A stretch of 64,000 nucleotides of DNA from Terrabacter sp. Root85 (GTDB lineage: Bacteria; Actinomycetota; Actinomycetes; Actinomycetales; Dermatophilaceae): NCBI RefSeq assembly GCF_001429185.1, contig NZ_LMIW01000001.1, positions 1,285,094 to 1,349,093 on the forward strand, in the 5' to 3' direction. This document shows, piece after piece, positions 26,908 to 36,262 of this stretch; the stretch's first letter is position 1, and each line of letters opens with the position of its first letter. The notes under the pieces were generated by a model that was not told where the DNA came from, ran no database searches, and saw nothing but the letters and a program-made list of their open reading frames with translations. The position numbers and the translations under genes are program-made.

Positions 26908-29900
26908 ATGCACGACGACATCCCCCTGACCGTGGGCCGCGTGACCCGCGTCCTCGCCGAGCGCATCCTCCCGGCCGTCCATGCCGAGTCGGTGCCGCTC
27001 ACGGCCGAGTGGCACGAGCTGCCGGGCGAACCGGTCCCGCCGGCCGAGGGGCTCGCGCTCGACTACACGCCGTATGCCGTCGGGACCCCGTGGGGCGCCG
27101 CCTGGGGCACGACGTGGTTCCGGCTCACCGGGGAGGTGCCGGCGCACTGGGCCGGACGCCGCGTCGAGGTCGTCGCCGACCTCGGCTTCGACCGCGACAT
27201 GACGGGCTTCCAGTGCGAGGGACTCGTCTACCGCGCCGACGGCACGCCGGTGAAGTCGCTCAACCCGCGCAACCAGTGGGTCCTCGTCGCCGAGGAGGCG
27301 GAGGCCGCGCAGGCCGTCGAGCTCTACGTCGAGGCCGCCTCGAACCCGATCCTCGTCGCAGGCAACCCCTTCGTGCCGACGCGCGAGGGCGACATCGTCA
27401 CGAGCTCGTCGACGCGCCTCTACTCCACCGGTCGCCTCGACCTCGCGGTCTTCGAGCGCGACGTCTTCGAGCTCGCGCTCGACGTCCAGGTGCTCCTCGA
27501 GCTGCAGGCCGAGCTGCCGCCCGGACCGCGGCGCATGCAGGTGCTCCAGGCCCTCGACGACGCCATGGACCGCCTCGACCTCCAGCACGTGGCGTCGACG
27601 GCCGGGGACGCACGCGCCGCCCTCGTCGACGTGCTCGCCCGCCCCGCCGAGGCGAGCGCGCACGAGATCTCCGCCGTCGGCCACGCCCACATCGACAGCG
27701 CCTGGCTGTGGCCCGTGCGCGAGACGATCCGCAAGGTGGCCCGGACGACCGCGTCGATGACGACGCTCATCGACGAGACCGACGACTTCGTCTACGGCAT
27801 GTCGAGCGCCCAGCAGTACGCGTGGATCAAGGAGCACCGGCCCGAGGTCTGGGAACGGGTCAAGGCAGCCGTCGACGCCGGCCGCTTCGTGCCGCTCGGC
27901 GGCATGTGGGTCGAGAGCGACACCGTCATGCCGTCCGGCGAGTCGCTCGTGCGCCAGTTCCTCCACGGCCAGCGCTTCTTCGAGACCGAGCTCGGCATCC
28001 GCTGCCGCGGCGTCTGGCTGCCCGACAGCTTCGGCTACTCACCCGCCCTGCCACAGCTGATGCGCCGGGCCGGCTTCGAGTGGTTCTTCACGCAGAAGAT
28101 CTCGTGGAACCAGGTCAACACCTTCCCGCACCACACCTTCCTCTGGGAGGGCATCGACGGCTCCCGCGTCCTCAGCCACTTCCCGCCGATGGACACCTAC
28201 AACGCGCAGCTGTCCGGCGCGGAGGTCGCCCTGGCCTCGCGCCAGTTCCGCGAGAGCCGCGTCGCCACCGGCTCGATCGCGCCCGTCGGATGGGGCGACG
28301 GCGGCGGCGGCACGACCCGCGAGATGACGGGCCGGGCGAGCCGCCTCGCCGATCTCGAGGGCAGCCCGAGGGTGCGCTGGGAGCACCCCGACGCCTTCTT
28401 CGACCGCACCCGTGAGCAGCTGCCGCAGGCGCCCGTCTGGGTCGGGGAGCTCTACCTCGAGCTGCACCGGGCGACGCTGACCTCGCAGCACCGCACGAAG
28501 CAGGGCAACCGTCGCACCGAGCACCTGCTCGTCGAGGCGGAGCTGTGGGCGGCCACGGCCGCCGTGCGGACGGGGACGGCATACCCCCACGACGAGCTCG
28601 ACGCCCTGTGGGAGCAGGTGCTGCTCCAGCAGTTCCACGACATCCTGCCCGGGACGTCGATCGCGTGGGTGCACCGCGAGGCGGTCGAGCAGTACGCCCG
28701 GGTCACCGAGGCGGCCGAGGCGATCGTCGCGCGCTCCCTCGCGGCGCTCGTCGGTGAGGGCGACACGGCCCTCGAGGCCAACGCCGCGCCCTTCGAGCGT
28801 GCCGGGGTGCCGGCCGGCGGCGTCGTCGAGCGGGAGTCGCGGACCGACGAGCCCGGGGCGTATGCCGTGTCGCTGAGCGAGCGCGACGGCGGCTGGGTCC
28901 TCGACAACGGCGTCGTCGCGGTGACGGTGTCGGCCGAGGGACTGGTCACCTCGGCCGTCGACCTCGCGACGGCACGCGACGCCATCGCACCGGGGCGCGA
29001 GGGCAACCTCCTCCAGCTGCACGAGGACGTCCCGAACCGCTGGGACGCGTGGGACGTCGACCGCTACTACCGCAACCGGGTCACCGACCTGCGCGACGAG
29101 AGCGCACTGTCGGCCTCGGTCGACGAGGAGGGGGTCGCCCGGGTCGTCGTCGAGCGGCGCATCTCGCCCGACTCCACCGTGCGACAGGAGCTCTCGCTCG
29201 CACCGGGAGCGAGGCTCCTCGAGATCGAGCAGGAGACCGACTGGAACGAGACGGAGAAGTTCCTCAAGGTCGCCTTCCGGCTCGACGTGCGCGCCGAGCA
29301 CGTCGCCGCAGAGACGCAGTTCGGCTTCCACCGCCGGGTCACGCACACGAACACGAGCTGGGAGGCGGCGAAGTTCGAGACGTCCATGCACCGCTTCGTG
29401 CTCGCCGAGGAGCGCGGCTTCGGGGTCGCGCTCGTCAACGACTCGACCTACGGCCACGACGTGACCCGCGACGTCGTCGGCGACGGCGTCGTCACGACGC
29501 TGCGCCTGTCGCTGCTGCGGGCCCCGCGCTTCCCCGACCCCGAGACCGACCAGGGCGTCCAGACGCACCGCTACGGGCTCGTCATCGGGGCCGACGCCGA
29601 GGTCGCGACACGCGAGGGCGCGCTCATGGGGACGCCGGCCCGTCGGGTCACCGGTGGCCACGGCGTCGGCCCGCTCGTCACGGCGACGGGTGAGGGCATC
29701 GTCGTGTCGAGCGTCAAGGAGGCCGCCGACCGCTCGGGCGACCTCGTCGTCCGGGTCTACGAGTCGCTCGGGGGCCGCGCCCGGGGCACGCTGCGGCTCG
29801 ACCTCCCGGTCGGCTCGGTGACGACGGCGACGCTCCTCGAGGAGCCGCTGGACGACGGCGAGGTCCCGGTCGTCGATGGCGCGGTGCCGGTGGAGCTCGG

Positions 29901-29940
29901 TGCCTTCGAGGTGCGGACCCTGCGGGTCGTCCGGGCCTGA
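26908..29940 (+). CDS. alpha-mannosidase (glycoside hydrolase family 38)
   Basis: 1010-aa retaining alpha-mannosidase. Residues about 1-240 form the N-terminal beta domain. The GH38 catalytic domain begins at GHAHIDSAWLWPVRE (His261 and Asp263 are zinc ligands) and has the nucleophile Asp373 in WLPDSFGYS. The middle three-helix domain carries LHRATLTSQHRTKQGNRR and LLQQFHDILPGTSI, and the long C-terminal beta-sandwich runs from about 670. No signal peptide, so it acts in the cytoplasm on imported oligosaccharides or glycoconjugates. GAGAGG precedes the ATG. No sugar transporter is adjacent; the nearest is the ABC operon at 56.6 kb. Confidence 0.92.
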   Translation: MHDDIPLTVGRVTRVLAERILPAVHAESVPLTAEWHELPGEPVPPAEGLALDYTPYAVGTPWGAAWGTTWFRLTGEVPAHWAGRRVEVVADLGFDRDMTGFQCEGLVYRADGTPVKSLNPRNQWVLVAEEAEAAQAVELYVEAASNPILVAGNPFVPTREGDIVTSSSTRLYSTGRLDLAVFERDVFELALDVQVLLELQAELPPGPRRMQVLQALDDAMDRLDLQHVASTAGDARAALVDVLARPAEASAHEISAVGHAHIDSAWLWPVRETIRKVARTTASMTTLIDETDDFVYGMSSAQQYAWIKEHRPEVWERVKAAVDAGRFVPLGGMWVESDTVMPSGESLVRQFLHGQRFFETELGIRCRGVWLPDSFGYSPALPQLMRRAGFEWFFTQKISWNQVNTFPHHTFLWEGIDGSRVLSHFPPMDTYNAQLSGAEVALASRQFRESRVATGSIAPVGWGDGGGGTTREMTGRASRLADLEGSPRVRWEHPDAFFDRTREQLPQAPVWVGELYLELHRATLTSQHRTKQGNRRTEHLLVEAELWAATAAVRTGTAYPHDELDALWEQVLLQQFHDILPGTSIAWVHREAVEQYARVTEAAEAIVARSLAALVGEGDTALEANAAPFERAGVPAGGVVERESRTDEPGAYAVSLSERDGGWVLDNGVVAVTVSAEGLVTSAVDLATARDAIAPGREGNLLQLHEDVPNRWDAWDVDRYYRNRVTDLRDESALSASVDEEGVARVVVERRISPDSTVRQELSLAPGARLLEIEQETDWNETEKFLKVAFRLDVRAEHVAAETQFGFHRRVTHTNTSWEAAKFETSMHRFVLAEERGFGVALVNDSTYGHDVTRDVVGDGVVTTLRLSLLRAPRFPDPETDQGVQTHRYGLVIGADAEVATREGALMGTPARRVTGGHGVGPLVTATGEGIVVSSVKEAADRSGDLVVRVYESLGGRARGTLRLDLPVGSVTTATLLEEPLDDGEVPVVDGAVPVELGAFEVRTLRVVRA

Positions 29941-29969
29941 GCCCAGCCGCGCAGCGGTGCTCTCCGACG

Positions 29970-30923
29970 TCAGATGACGGCGGCGAGCACCCGGTCGATG
30001 CGCGGCAGCGTCACCGGGTCGTCGGGGATCTCGAGGAACCAGGCGGCGAGGCGCTCGCGCTCCGGCTCGCTGCTCGCACCGACCCAGCGCGAGCAGGCGA
30101 GCTGGCCGATGTGGGCCTGCTCGGCGACGAGCATCGTGAAGTGCCCGCGGCGGGTGACCCGCCCCGGTCCGCCGGCCTCGCGGTATGCCGTGTGCAGCCG
30201 CCGCGCGCGGGCCGGGTCGTCGTCGCCGAACTCGAAGAGCACCATGGCGAGCTCCTGGCTCGGGTCGGCCGGGCCGAGGTTCTCGAAGTCGATGACGCAG
30301 ACGTCACCGCCGGACGTGGCGAGCACGTTGTCGGCCCAGAGGTCGCGGTGGCAGACGATGGGCGCCTCGTGCGGCTCGACGACCGACTCGACGGCGACGA
30401 GCTCGTCGACGAGCGCGCCGAGCTGCCCGGCGAACGGTGCACCCTCCTCGAGGACCCGCTGGTGCAGCTCGCGCCACCGCTGCTCGCCGAAGCCCGTCGC
30501 GAACCAGTTGTCGACGGCCTCGTCCGACGGCGCGCCCGCCCGGTGCAGTCCCGCGAGCGTGCGCCCGACCGCGACCGGGTCGAGTCGGCGGGTCCGTGGC
30601 TGCAGGTCGACCCACTCGAAGACCCGGACGGCCGTCTCGCCGTCCGCGGTGTCGACGGTCGTGGCCACGTCGCCGCTGGTCGTGCGCAGGATCCGCGGCG
30701 TGACGACGCCCTGCTCTCGGGCCGCCGCGACGAGGTCGGCGTCCCTCGAGGCTGCGTCCAGGTCGGGCGTGGCGAACCACTCCTTGACGGCGTGGCTGCC
30801 GTGACCGGTGTCGAGCCGCCACACCTGGCCGAGCTGACCGCGCGCGACCGGGCCGGTCAGGCTCGCGGTCCCGTCGAGACCGTAGGCGTCTGCGACCTCT
30901 CGGGCCGCTGTAGGGGTGAGCAT
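29970..30923 (-). CDS. aminoglycoside phosphotransferase/choline kinase-like protein
   Basis: 317-aa kinase of the APH superfamily. The catalytic loop is IVCHRDLWADN (Asp and Asn conserved) and the metal-binding Asp is in VCVIDFENLG; the N-terminal lobe has AVKEWFATPD with the ATP-binding Lys. Members phosphorylate antibiotics, choline, homoserine or sugars, and the substrate cannot be read here. It converges with alpha-mannosidase (30 bp apart) and is followed downstream by nothing in the same direction. There is no reason to call it a resistance gene. Confidence 0.82.
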   Translation of the reverse strand: MLTPTAAREVADAYGLDGTASLTGPVARGQLGQVWRLDTGHGSHAVKEWFATPDLDAASRDADLVAAAREQGVVTPRILRTTSGDVATTVDTADGETAVRVFEWVDLQPRTRRLDPVAVGRTLAGLHRAGAPSDEAVDNWFATGFGEQRWRELHQRVLEEGAPFAGQLGALVDELVAVESVVEPHEAPIVCHRDLWADNVLATSGGDVCVIDFENLGPADPSQELAMVLFEFGDDDPARARRLHTAYREAGGPGRVTRRGHFTMLVAEQAHIGQLACSRWVGASSEPERERLAAWFLEIPDDPVTLPRIDRVLAAVI

Positions 30924-30953
30924 CGGATCCCGTTCGCGCTCAGGCGATCCCGG

Positions 30954-31553
30954 TCACGGGAGGAGGCGCCAGACGGCGACGCCGACCGTGACGACGGCGA
31001 GAGCGAGGGAGGCCCAGCCGAGGGGCGATCGGCCGGATCGCCCGCGACCGAGGAGGAGCAGCAGCGCCGCGAGGACCGACAGGACGGCTGCGACGACCGT
31101 CTCCTCGGCGCCGAGGTCGATGGTCCGGATGAGGATCGTGTCGGTGACGCCGTGACGGGTCAGGAAGCCGAGGACGCGGATCACGACGAAGAGCCACCAG
31201 CCGACCGTGATCCAGAAGAGCGCCACACCGATCTGCCCGAGCAGCGGGTCGACGGTCTCGTCGGTGACCTGGCTGGGAGCTGAGGTGGCCGGCCAAACCG
31301 GCTGTCCGGCATACGGATTCGGCGGCACGGGGGGAGCAGACGGCTGCGGGGAGGGCCACGACGGGTCGGCCGTCGGCAGCTCACGCGTCGGCTCGAAGAC
31401 GGGGATGGCCTGCGTCGGCGCCGCGGCCGCAGGTGTCGTGGGTCCGGCCGCGCCGGCGCCCGGACCGCGCGGCAGGTTGGGCACGGGGACGGTGAACTGC
31501 TCGTCCGGGCCCGTCGGCCCGGTGGACCCGCCTGACACGGGGGTGTCGCTCAT
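30954..31553 (-). CDS. membrane protein of unknown function with Pro-rich N-terminus
   Basis: 199 aa. The first about 95 residues are Pro/Ala/Thr/Gly-rich and disordered, ending in NPYAGQPVWP. Three hydrophobic segments follow (IGVALFWITVGWWLFVVIRVLGF, TVVAAVLSVLAALLLLLG, LGWASLALAVVTVGVAVWRLL). No family recognised. The ATG at 31553 has a -10-like TACGTT six bases upstream and no ribosome site, so it is probably leaderless. It lies 30 bp upstream of the kinase-like gene in the same direction, so the two may be cotranscribed. Confidence 0.65.
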   Translation of the reverse strand: MSDTPVSGGSTGPTGPDEQFTVPVPNLPRGPGAGAAGPTTPAAAAPTQAIPVFEPTRELPTADPSWPSPQPSAPPVPPNPYAGQPVWPATSAPSQVTDETVDPLLGQIGVALFWITVGWWLFVVIRVLGFLTRHGVTDTILIRTIDLGAEETVVAAVLSVLAALLLLLGRGRSGRSPLGWASLALAVVTVGVAVWRLLP

Positions 31554-31676
31554 GGCGACAACGTACCTCGCGACCCGGCGCCCCGGCGGGATCGTCAGCG
31601 CCCGGAAGGCACGGTGGACTGCCCGACCGTCAGTGCGGGAAGGACGTCCACGTGTCGTCCGTGGTCCGCCCGTCGG

Positions 31677-32069
31677 TCAGGCGTCGACGGGCGGAGGCCC
31701 GGCGAGCGGACGCACCTCGATCGGGACGCCGGTCGGCGCCCCACCCGGCCCGGGTGACGACGACGCCTTCGCCGCGATGGCATACGCCCGTTCCTCGCTG
31801 TCGCACTCGACGACCCAGAAGCCGATGAGGAACTCCCGACCCTCGGGGAACGGCCCGTCGCTGACGGCGGGCGCCCCGTCGGCGTGGCGCACGATCCGTG
31901 CCTGGTCGGGCCACGCGAGCCCGGCGTTGAAGACCATCTCGCCGTTCTCCTCGAGCTCCCGGTCGAACGACCGCTGGAACTCGATCATGTTCGCGATGTC
32001 TGTCTGGCTCCACTCCAGCACCTCGCGACCGCCGTCGTGCCCCACGTGCATCATCAGCATGAATCTCAT
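31677..32069 (-). CDS. YCII/DGPF-family protein
   Basis: 130 aa, starting MRFMLMMHVGHDGG and carrying the family signature SDGPFPEGREFLIGFWVVEC. YCII-related proteins have a ferredoxin-like fold and often sit beside ECF sigma factors; function is generally unknown. GGAGGCCGCG before the ATG at 32069 sets the start. The second family member in the window (47455) has the same DGPF motif. Neither is next to a sigma factor here. Confidence 0.82.
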   Translation of the reverse strand: MRFMLMMHVGHDGGREVLEWSQTDIANMIEFQRSFDRELEENGEMVFNAGLAWPDQARIVRHADGAPAVSDGPFPEGREFLIGFWVVECDSEERAYAIAAKASSSPGPGGAPTGVPIEVRPLAGPPPVDA

Positions 32070-32235
32070 CGCGGCCTCCTTCGACGCTGGCAGTGCTCCG
32101 ATGTCGACACTAGCCATGGGTCGCTGCTCGCGGAGGGAGAGACGTCGTCGACGTCGTCGGCGACGGACCGGACAGGGCCGACCCCGGCGAGACGTCGACG
32201 ATGATGGGGCGAAAAGCTCGCACGGAAGGTGATCG

Positions 32236-32463
32236 ATGAGCCCCCCGACCCTGTTCCTGACCGTGGGACTGCCCGGCACCGGCAAGACCACCGCAGCCCG
32301 GCGCCTCGAGGTCGAGCAGCGGGCCCTCCGACTGACGAAGGACGCGAGCATCGAGGTCCCGACGCCCGGTGAGCTCGACGGCAGCGAACCCGTCGACGAC
32401 CCACCGGCGGGCTTCGCCTCCTGGGCGGAGTGGCGCGCCCGTCGCTGGCCGGCCTCCGTCTGA
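32236..32463 (+). pseudogene. internally deleted P-loop kinase (AAA_33-like) remnant
   Basis: 75 aa. The N-terminus LFLTVGLPGTGKTTAARRLE is an intact Walker A of the zeta-toxin/AAA_33 kinase type, and RALRLTKD is the usual continuation. The tail PPAGFASWAEWRARRWP looks like the normal C-terminus of such kinases. The roughly 80-100 residues that should hold Walker B and the substrate lid are missing, so the two ends appear joined by an in-frame deletion. GGAAGG precedes the ATG. It is probably non-functional as a kinase; a retained ATP-binding peptide is possible. Confidence 0.6.
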
Positions 32464-32486
32464 CACCCGCCGGACCGGGGGCGTAT

Positions 32487-32529
32487 GCCGTCCGCGACGT
32501 CGGGCGAGCACGCCGACGCCGCGGACGGC
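32487..32529. terminator. hairpin between convergent genes
   Basis: GCCGTCCGCG (32487-32496) pairs exactly with CGCGGACGGC (32520-32529), and the inner CGTCGGGCG/CGCCGACG extends the stem with a bulge. It sits between the stops of the kinase remnant and the MHS transporter, so it can serve both strands. The left arm belongs to an 18-mer (32481-32498) found again at 36279-36296. Confidence 0.6.
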
Positions 32530-32535
32530 GGGCAC

Positions 32536-33819
32536 TCAGGCGGCGCCGTAGCGTCGGCGGGCCACCGTCAGGCCGACGAGCGAGATCACCGCGACCACCA
32601 TGTAGTAGACGCTCGGGGCGTTGAGCGAGCCGGTGAGGCCGATGAGCCAGGTCAGCACGAGCGGGGCGATGCCGCCCATGACCGTGACGCCGACGTTGTA
32701 GGCGACGGAGACGCCGGTGGCCCGCACGTCGCTCGGGAAGAGCGTGGTCAGCAGGGCCGGCAGAGGGCCGAAGTAGAAGGCCATGATGACGCCGAGGAGC
32801 CCGATCGACACGACGAGGACCGGGACGGTCGGCGAGGCGATGACGATCGCGAAGAGCGGCCAGGCCAGCACGAGCGCGCCCACGGCGGCCCACACCATGA
32901 CCCGGGCCGGTCCGACGCGGTCGGCCAGCCGACCGACGAGCGGGACCCCGACCATCGTCACGACGCCCGCGACCACGCCGCCGAGGTACGCGGCGCTCGC
33001 GGGGACGCCGAGGTTCTTCACGGCATACGTCGGCATGAAGAGGATGAGGTAGACGGAGATGGTGGCGACGCCGACGCAGGCCGAGCCGGTGACCACCCGT
33101 CCCAGGTGCTCGGTGAACGTGGCGCGGATCGGTGCCTCGTTCGGGGTGCTCTCGGTGAACTCCTTGGGCTCCGTGAGGCGAGCCCGGACATAGAGGCCGA
33201 CCGGACCGATGAGGCACCCGATGACGAACGGGATGCGCCAGCCCCAGGAGTAGAGGTCCTCCTTGGACAGCTGGGTGAACAGCACGTAGCCGAACGCCGA
33301 CGCGAGGAACATCGAGATGCCCTGGCTCGCCACCTGCCAGGAGGCGTAGTAGGCCTTGCGGTGCGGCGCGGTCTCGACGAGGAACGTCGTCGCCGAGCCG
33401 AACTCGCCGCCCGCCGAGAAGCCCTGCACGAGCCGTGAGACGAGGATGATGACCCCGGCCCAGGCGCCGACCATGGCGTGGGTGGGCGCCGCCGCCATGA
33501 GGACGGTGCCGACCATCATGAGCAGGAGGGTGAGGGTCAGGGCCTTCTTGCGCCCGTGCCGGTCGCCGTAACCGCCGATGAGCATCCCGCCGAGCGGACG
33601 GACGAGGTAGGAGATGGCGAACGTCGCGAACGTGAGGATCAGGCCCAGGGTCTGGTCGCCCTCCGGGAAGAAGTTCTCGGCGATGACGATGGCGAACGAC
33701 GCGTAGACGATGATGTCGAACCACTCGAGCGCGGCGCCGATGGAGCTGCTCAGCACCGCCTTGCGGGCTTCGGCCAAGCGTTCGGGAGTCACGTCTGTCG
33801 GTGTGGCGGTCAGGGTCAT
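32536..33819 (-). CDS. MFS transporter, metabolite:H+ symporter (MHS) family
   Basis: 427 aa with 12 predicted membrane segments. The MHS signature is seen in the loop between segments 2 and 3 (GGYGDRHGRKKALTLTLLL) and in ALEWFDIIVYASFA near the N-terminus, with RLVQGFSAGGEFGSA in segment 4-5. MHS members import dicarboxylates, proline/betaine or shikimate with protons. GAAGGAGCACC precedes the ATG at 33819. It lies 37 bp downstream of the ArgE-like deacetylase in the same direction, so the likely substrate is an N-acyl amino acid or dipeptide-like compound that the deacetylase then cleaves (inference). Confidence 0.88.
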   Translation of the reverse strand: MTLTATPTDVTPERLAEARKAVLSSSIGAALEWFDIIVYASFAIVIAENFFPEGDQTLGLILTFATFAISYLVRPLGGMLIGGYGDRHGRKKALTLTLLLMMVGTVLMAAAPTHAMVGAWAGVIILVSRLVQGFSAGGEFGSATTFLVETAPHRKAYYASWQVASQGISMFLASAFGYVLFTQLSKEDLYSWGWRIPFVIGCLIGPVGLYVRARLTEPKEFTESTPNEAPIRATFTEHLGRVVTGSACVGVATISVYLILFMPTYAVKNLGVPASAAYLGGVVAGVVTMVGVPLVGRLADRVGPARVMVWAAVGALVLAWPLFAIVIASPTVPVLVVSIGLLGVIMAFYFGPLPALLTTLFPSDVRATGVSVAYNVGVTVMGGIAPLVLTWLIGLTGSLNAPSVYYMVVAVISLVGLTVARRRYGAA

Positions 33820-33856
33820 GGTGCTCCTTCGGGACGGCGTGGGAGGTCGGGGCGCG

Positions 33857-35056
33857 TCAGGCGCTGAGGTGGCTGAGGAGGTTGGCGAGGAGGGTGTCGC
33901 AGCGCTCGATCTGCTCGATCGCGACGAACTCGTCCGGCGCGTGGGCCTGCGCGATGTCGCCGGGGCCGCAGACGACGGTCGGGATGCCGGCGCGCTGGAA
34001 GAGGCCGGCCTCGGTGCCGTAGGCCACCTTCTCGGTGGAGGCCTCGCCACCGACCCTCGTCACGAGGTCGATGACGTCCTCGTCGTCCGCGGTTTCGAGG
34101 CCCGGTGCCTGGGCGCCGATCGACACCTCGACGCGGGCGTCAGGGTTCTCGCGGCGCATCTCGGCCTCGATGCGGCGCGCCTCGGCGCGGAAGGTCTCGA
34201 CGGTCGCGTCGACGTCCACCGCGCCGACGGCGCGGAACTCGAAGGTGAGCGAGCACTCGGCCGGGACGGTGTTGACGGCGATGCCGCCCTCGATCTGGTT
34301 GACCGTCGCCGTCGTGAAGGGCACGTCGTAGTGCTCGTCGAACGGGCCGTCGGTGCGGAAGCCGTCGGCGACGCCACGGACGAAGCGGACGAGCTGGGCG
34401 GCATACTCGATCGCATTGACACCGAAGGGCGTCCGCGAGGAGTGGGCCGCGACTCCGTGGAAGGTCACCTGCAGCATCGTCAGCGACTTGTGGCCGCGGA
34501 TCACCCGCATGCTCGTCGGCTCGCCCACGATGCAGGCCCGGGGGCGCAGCCCACGCTCGACGATCGCGTCGACGAGGGAGACGGCGCCGACGCAGCCGAC
34601 CTCCTCGTCGTAGGACAGGGCGAGGTGGACCGGCTCACGGAGCGGCGTCGTGCTCAGGGCCGGCACCGTGGCCATGACCGAACCGATGAAGGCCTTCATG
34701 TCGCAGGAGCCGCGGCCGTAGAGACGGCCGTCGCGGATCTCGGGGACGAACGGCTCACTGGCCCAGTCCTGCCCGTCGACCGGCACGACGTCGGTGTGCC
34801 CCGACAGGACCACGCCCCCGGTGGTCGTGCCGTCCGCCGCCGGGATGGTGGCGAGCAGGTTGGCCTTGGTCCCGTCGTCGTTCGTGATGAGGACGGGCTC
34901 GACGCCGTGCTCCCGCAGGTGCGCGGCGACGAGGTCGATGAGCGGCAGGTTGGTGTCGCGGCTCGTCGTGTCGATCTCCATGAGCTGCGTCGTCCAGTCG
35001 AGACCGGCCGGCTGGGTCGGTCGCGTCATCTCGCGGGTCGCGCCTTCGGGCGGCAT
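33857..35056 (-). CDS. argE: M20 metallopeptidase, acetylornithine deacetylase-like
   Basis: 399-aa zinc hydrolase of the ArgE/DapE/ACY1 family. Metal ligands and catalytic residues are in LSGHTDVVPVDG, GRGSCDMKAFIG (Asp bridging) and SYDEEVGCVGA (Glu-Glu). The dimerisation domain occupies the middle and VCGPGDIAQAHAPDEFV carries the last His. It removes an N-acyl group, in the archetype from N2-acetylornithine. The start at 35056 is set by AGGAG six bases upstream; MTRPTQPAG 27 bp inside is an alternative. In an operon with the MHS transporter and divergent from an Lrp-type regulator, so a catabolic role is as likely as arginine synthesis. Confidence 0.85.
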   Translation of the reverse strand: MPPEGATREMTRPTQPAGLDWTTQLMEIDTTSRDTNLPLIDLVAAHLREHGVEPVLITNDDGTKANLLATIPAADGTTTGGVVLSGHTDVVPVDGQDWASEPFVPEIRDGRLYGRGSCDMKAFIGSVMATVPALSTTPLREPVHLALSYDEEVGCVGAVSLVDAIVERGLRPRACIVGEPTSMRVIRGHKSLTMLQVTFHGVAAHSSRTPFGVNAIEYAAQLVRFVRGVADGFRTDGPFDEHYDVPFTTATVNQIEGGIAVNTVPAECSLTFEFRAVGAVDVDATVETFRAEARRIEAEMRRENPDARVEVSIGAQAPGLETADDEDVIDLVTRVGGEASTEKVAYGTEAGLFQRAGIPTVVCGPGDIAQAHAPDEFVAIEQIERCDTLLANLLSHLSA

Positions 35057-35110
35057 GCGTCGCTCCTGTGTCGGTCGTGCGTGCTGAGGACGGTGTGGCG
35101 TCGGGCCGCC

Positions 35111-35139
35111 TTGAGCGGGCCGCACCAGTGACCGAGAAT
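35111..35139 (+). promoter_or_regulatory. leaderless promoter of the Lrp-type regulator
   Basis: TTGAGC (35111-35116), 17-bp spacer, GAGAAT (35134-35139), then seven bases to the ATG at 35147. Near-consensus spacing and no ribosome site. The 90-bp divergent gap also holds the deacetylase promoter. Confidence 0.6.
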
Positions 35140-35146
35140 GGCAGCC

Positions 35147-36262
35147 ATGCCACGAAGAGCCCGGAATGCGCAGGATCTCGCGACGAGTGCTGAGATTCCG
35201 CAGGATTCCGCCGCACGCGCCGACGAGCTGGACCTGGCGATCGTCAACTGCCTCCAGCTGCAGCCTCGCGCGTCGTGGACGCTCGTCGGCGAGGCGCTCG
35301 ACGTCGACCCGGTGACGGTGGCCCGACGCTGGCAGCGACTCTCGTCGGCGGGCATCGCCTGGGTGTCCGGGCGGGCGACCGGGCAGGGGCGCCCCGAGTC
35401 GTGCCTCGCCGTCGTCGAGCTGAGCTGCAGCGCTGCCCAGACACTGGCCATTGCGCGGCAGGTCACCGAGCTGCCCCACGTGCTCAGCGTCGAGCACACG
35501 AGCGGGCCCCGCTCCCTGACGATCCTCGTCGAGGTGCGCGACCTCGCGTTCCTCTCCCGCTTCCTCCTCGAGTCGGTCGGCACGATCCCGGGCGTCGTCG
35601 CGACGAGCAGCCATGCGGTGACGAAGGTCTACTCGATGGGCGACCACTGGCAGCTGCACGTGCTCGACGCCTCGCAGCGCGCCGTCATGATGCGGGCGCC
35701 GCAGCCGCGTCTCGACGGCCTGACGTCCGAGCAGACCGACCTCGCCCGGGGCTACGACGCCGTCGACCGTCAGCTGATCCTGCTGCTCGGCGAGGACGGG
35801 AGGATGCCGGTGGCCACCATGGCAGCGCGGGCGGGGCTCAGCGAGAGCACGGTCCGGCGCCGGCTCGCCGACCTCGTCGGCAACGGACGCGTCGTCCTCC
35901 GGTGCGACATGGCTCTGCCGGACTCGGGGTGGCCGGTCATCAGCTGGCTCTGGGCCTACGCCGACGCCGGCGACATCGACGCGGTGGCCACGACCCTGCG
36001 CCGGCTGCCGGGCATCCGCGTGTGCTGGCGGATCTCCGGTGGCCGCCCCAACCTCATGATCGCCCTGACGACCCACTCGCTGACCGAGCTGTCGCACGTC
36101 GAGGCCCGGCTCGCGGCCGAGGTGCCGCAGATGACGATCCACGACCGGTCGATGGTGCTCCGTTCAGTCAAACGGATGGGTCGTGAGCTCGACCTCGACG
36201 GCCGCAGCGTCCGCTCGGTCCCGCTCGACATCTGGGCCGACGCGGCCGGCCCACCGCACTGA
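35147..36262 (+). CDS. Lrp/AsnC-family regulator, duplicated architecture
   Basis: 371 aa with two complete Lrp modules in tandem. The first HTH (DELDLAIVNCLQLQPRASWTLVGEALDVDPVTVARR, continuing into RWQRLSSAGI) is followed by a RAM-like ligand domain. The second HTH (VDRQLILLLGEDGRMPVATMAARAGLSESTVRRR, continuing RLADLVG) is followed by a second RAM domain. Such tandem forms are common in actinobacteria. It is divergent from the deacetylase-transporter operon and most likely controls it in response to an amino acid or derivative. Start: ATG 35147 with its leaderless promoter; an ATG nine bases upstream lies inside the -10. Two CGCAGGAT copies at 35169 and 35200, 31 bp apart inside the first codons, could be autoregulatory sites. 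Confidence 0.85.
   Translation: MPRRARNAQDLATSAEIPQDSAARADELDLAIVNCLQLQPRASWTLVGEALDVDPVTVARRWQRLSSAGIAWVSGRATGQGRPESCLAVVELSCSAAQTLAIARQVTELPHVLSVEHTSGPRSLTILVEVRDLAFLSRFLLESVGTIPGVVATSSHAVTKVYSMGDHWQLHVLDASQRAVMMRAPQPRLDGLTSEQTDLARGYDAVDRQLILLLGEDGRMPVATMAARAGLSESTVRRRLADLVGNGRVVLRCDMALPDSGWPVISWLWAYADAGDIDAVATTLRRLPGIRVCWRISGGRPNLMIALTTHSLTELSHVEARLAAEVPQMTIHDRSMVLRSVKRMGRELDLDGRSVRSVPLDIWADAAGPPH

Noticed and set aside
29970..30923. Aminoglycoside resistance gene
   Set aside because: Only the general APH kinase fold is visible; many members have metabolic substrates and there is no resistance context.
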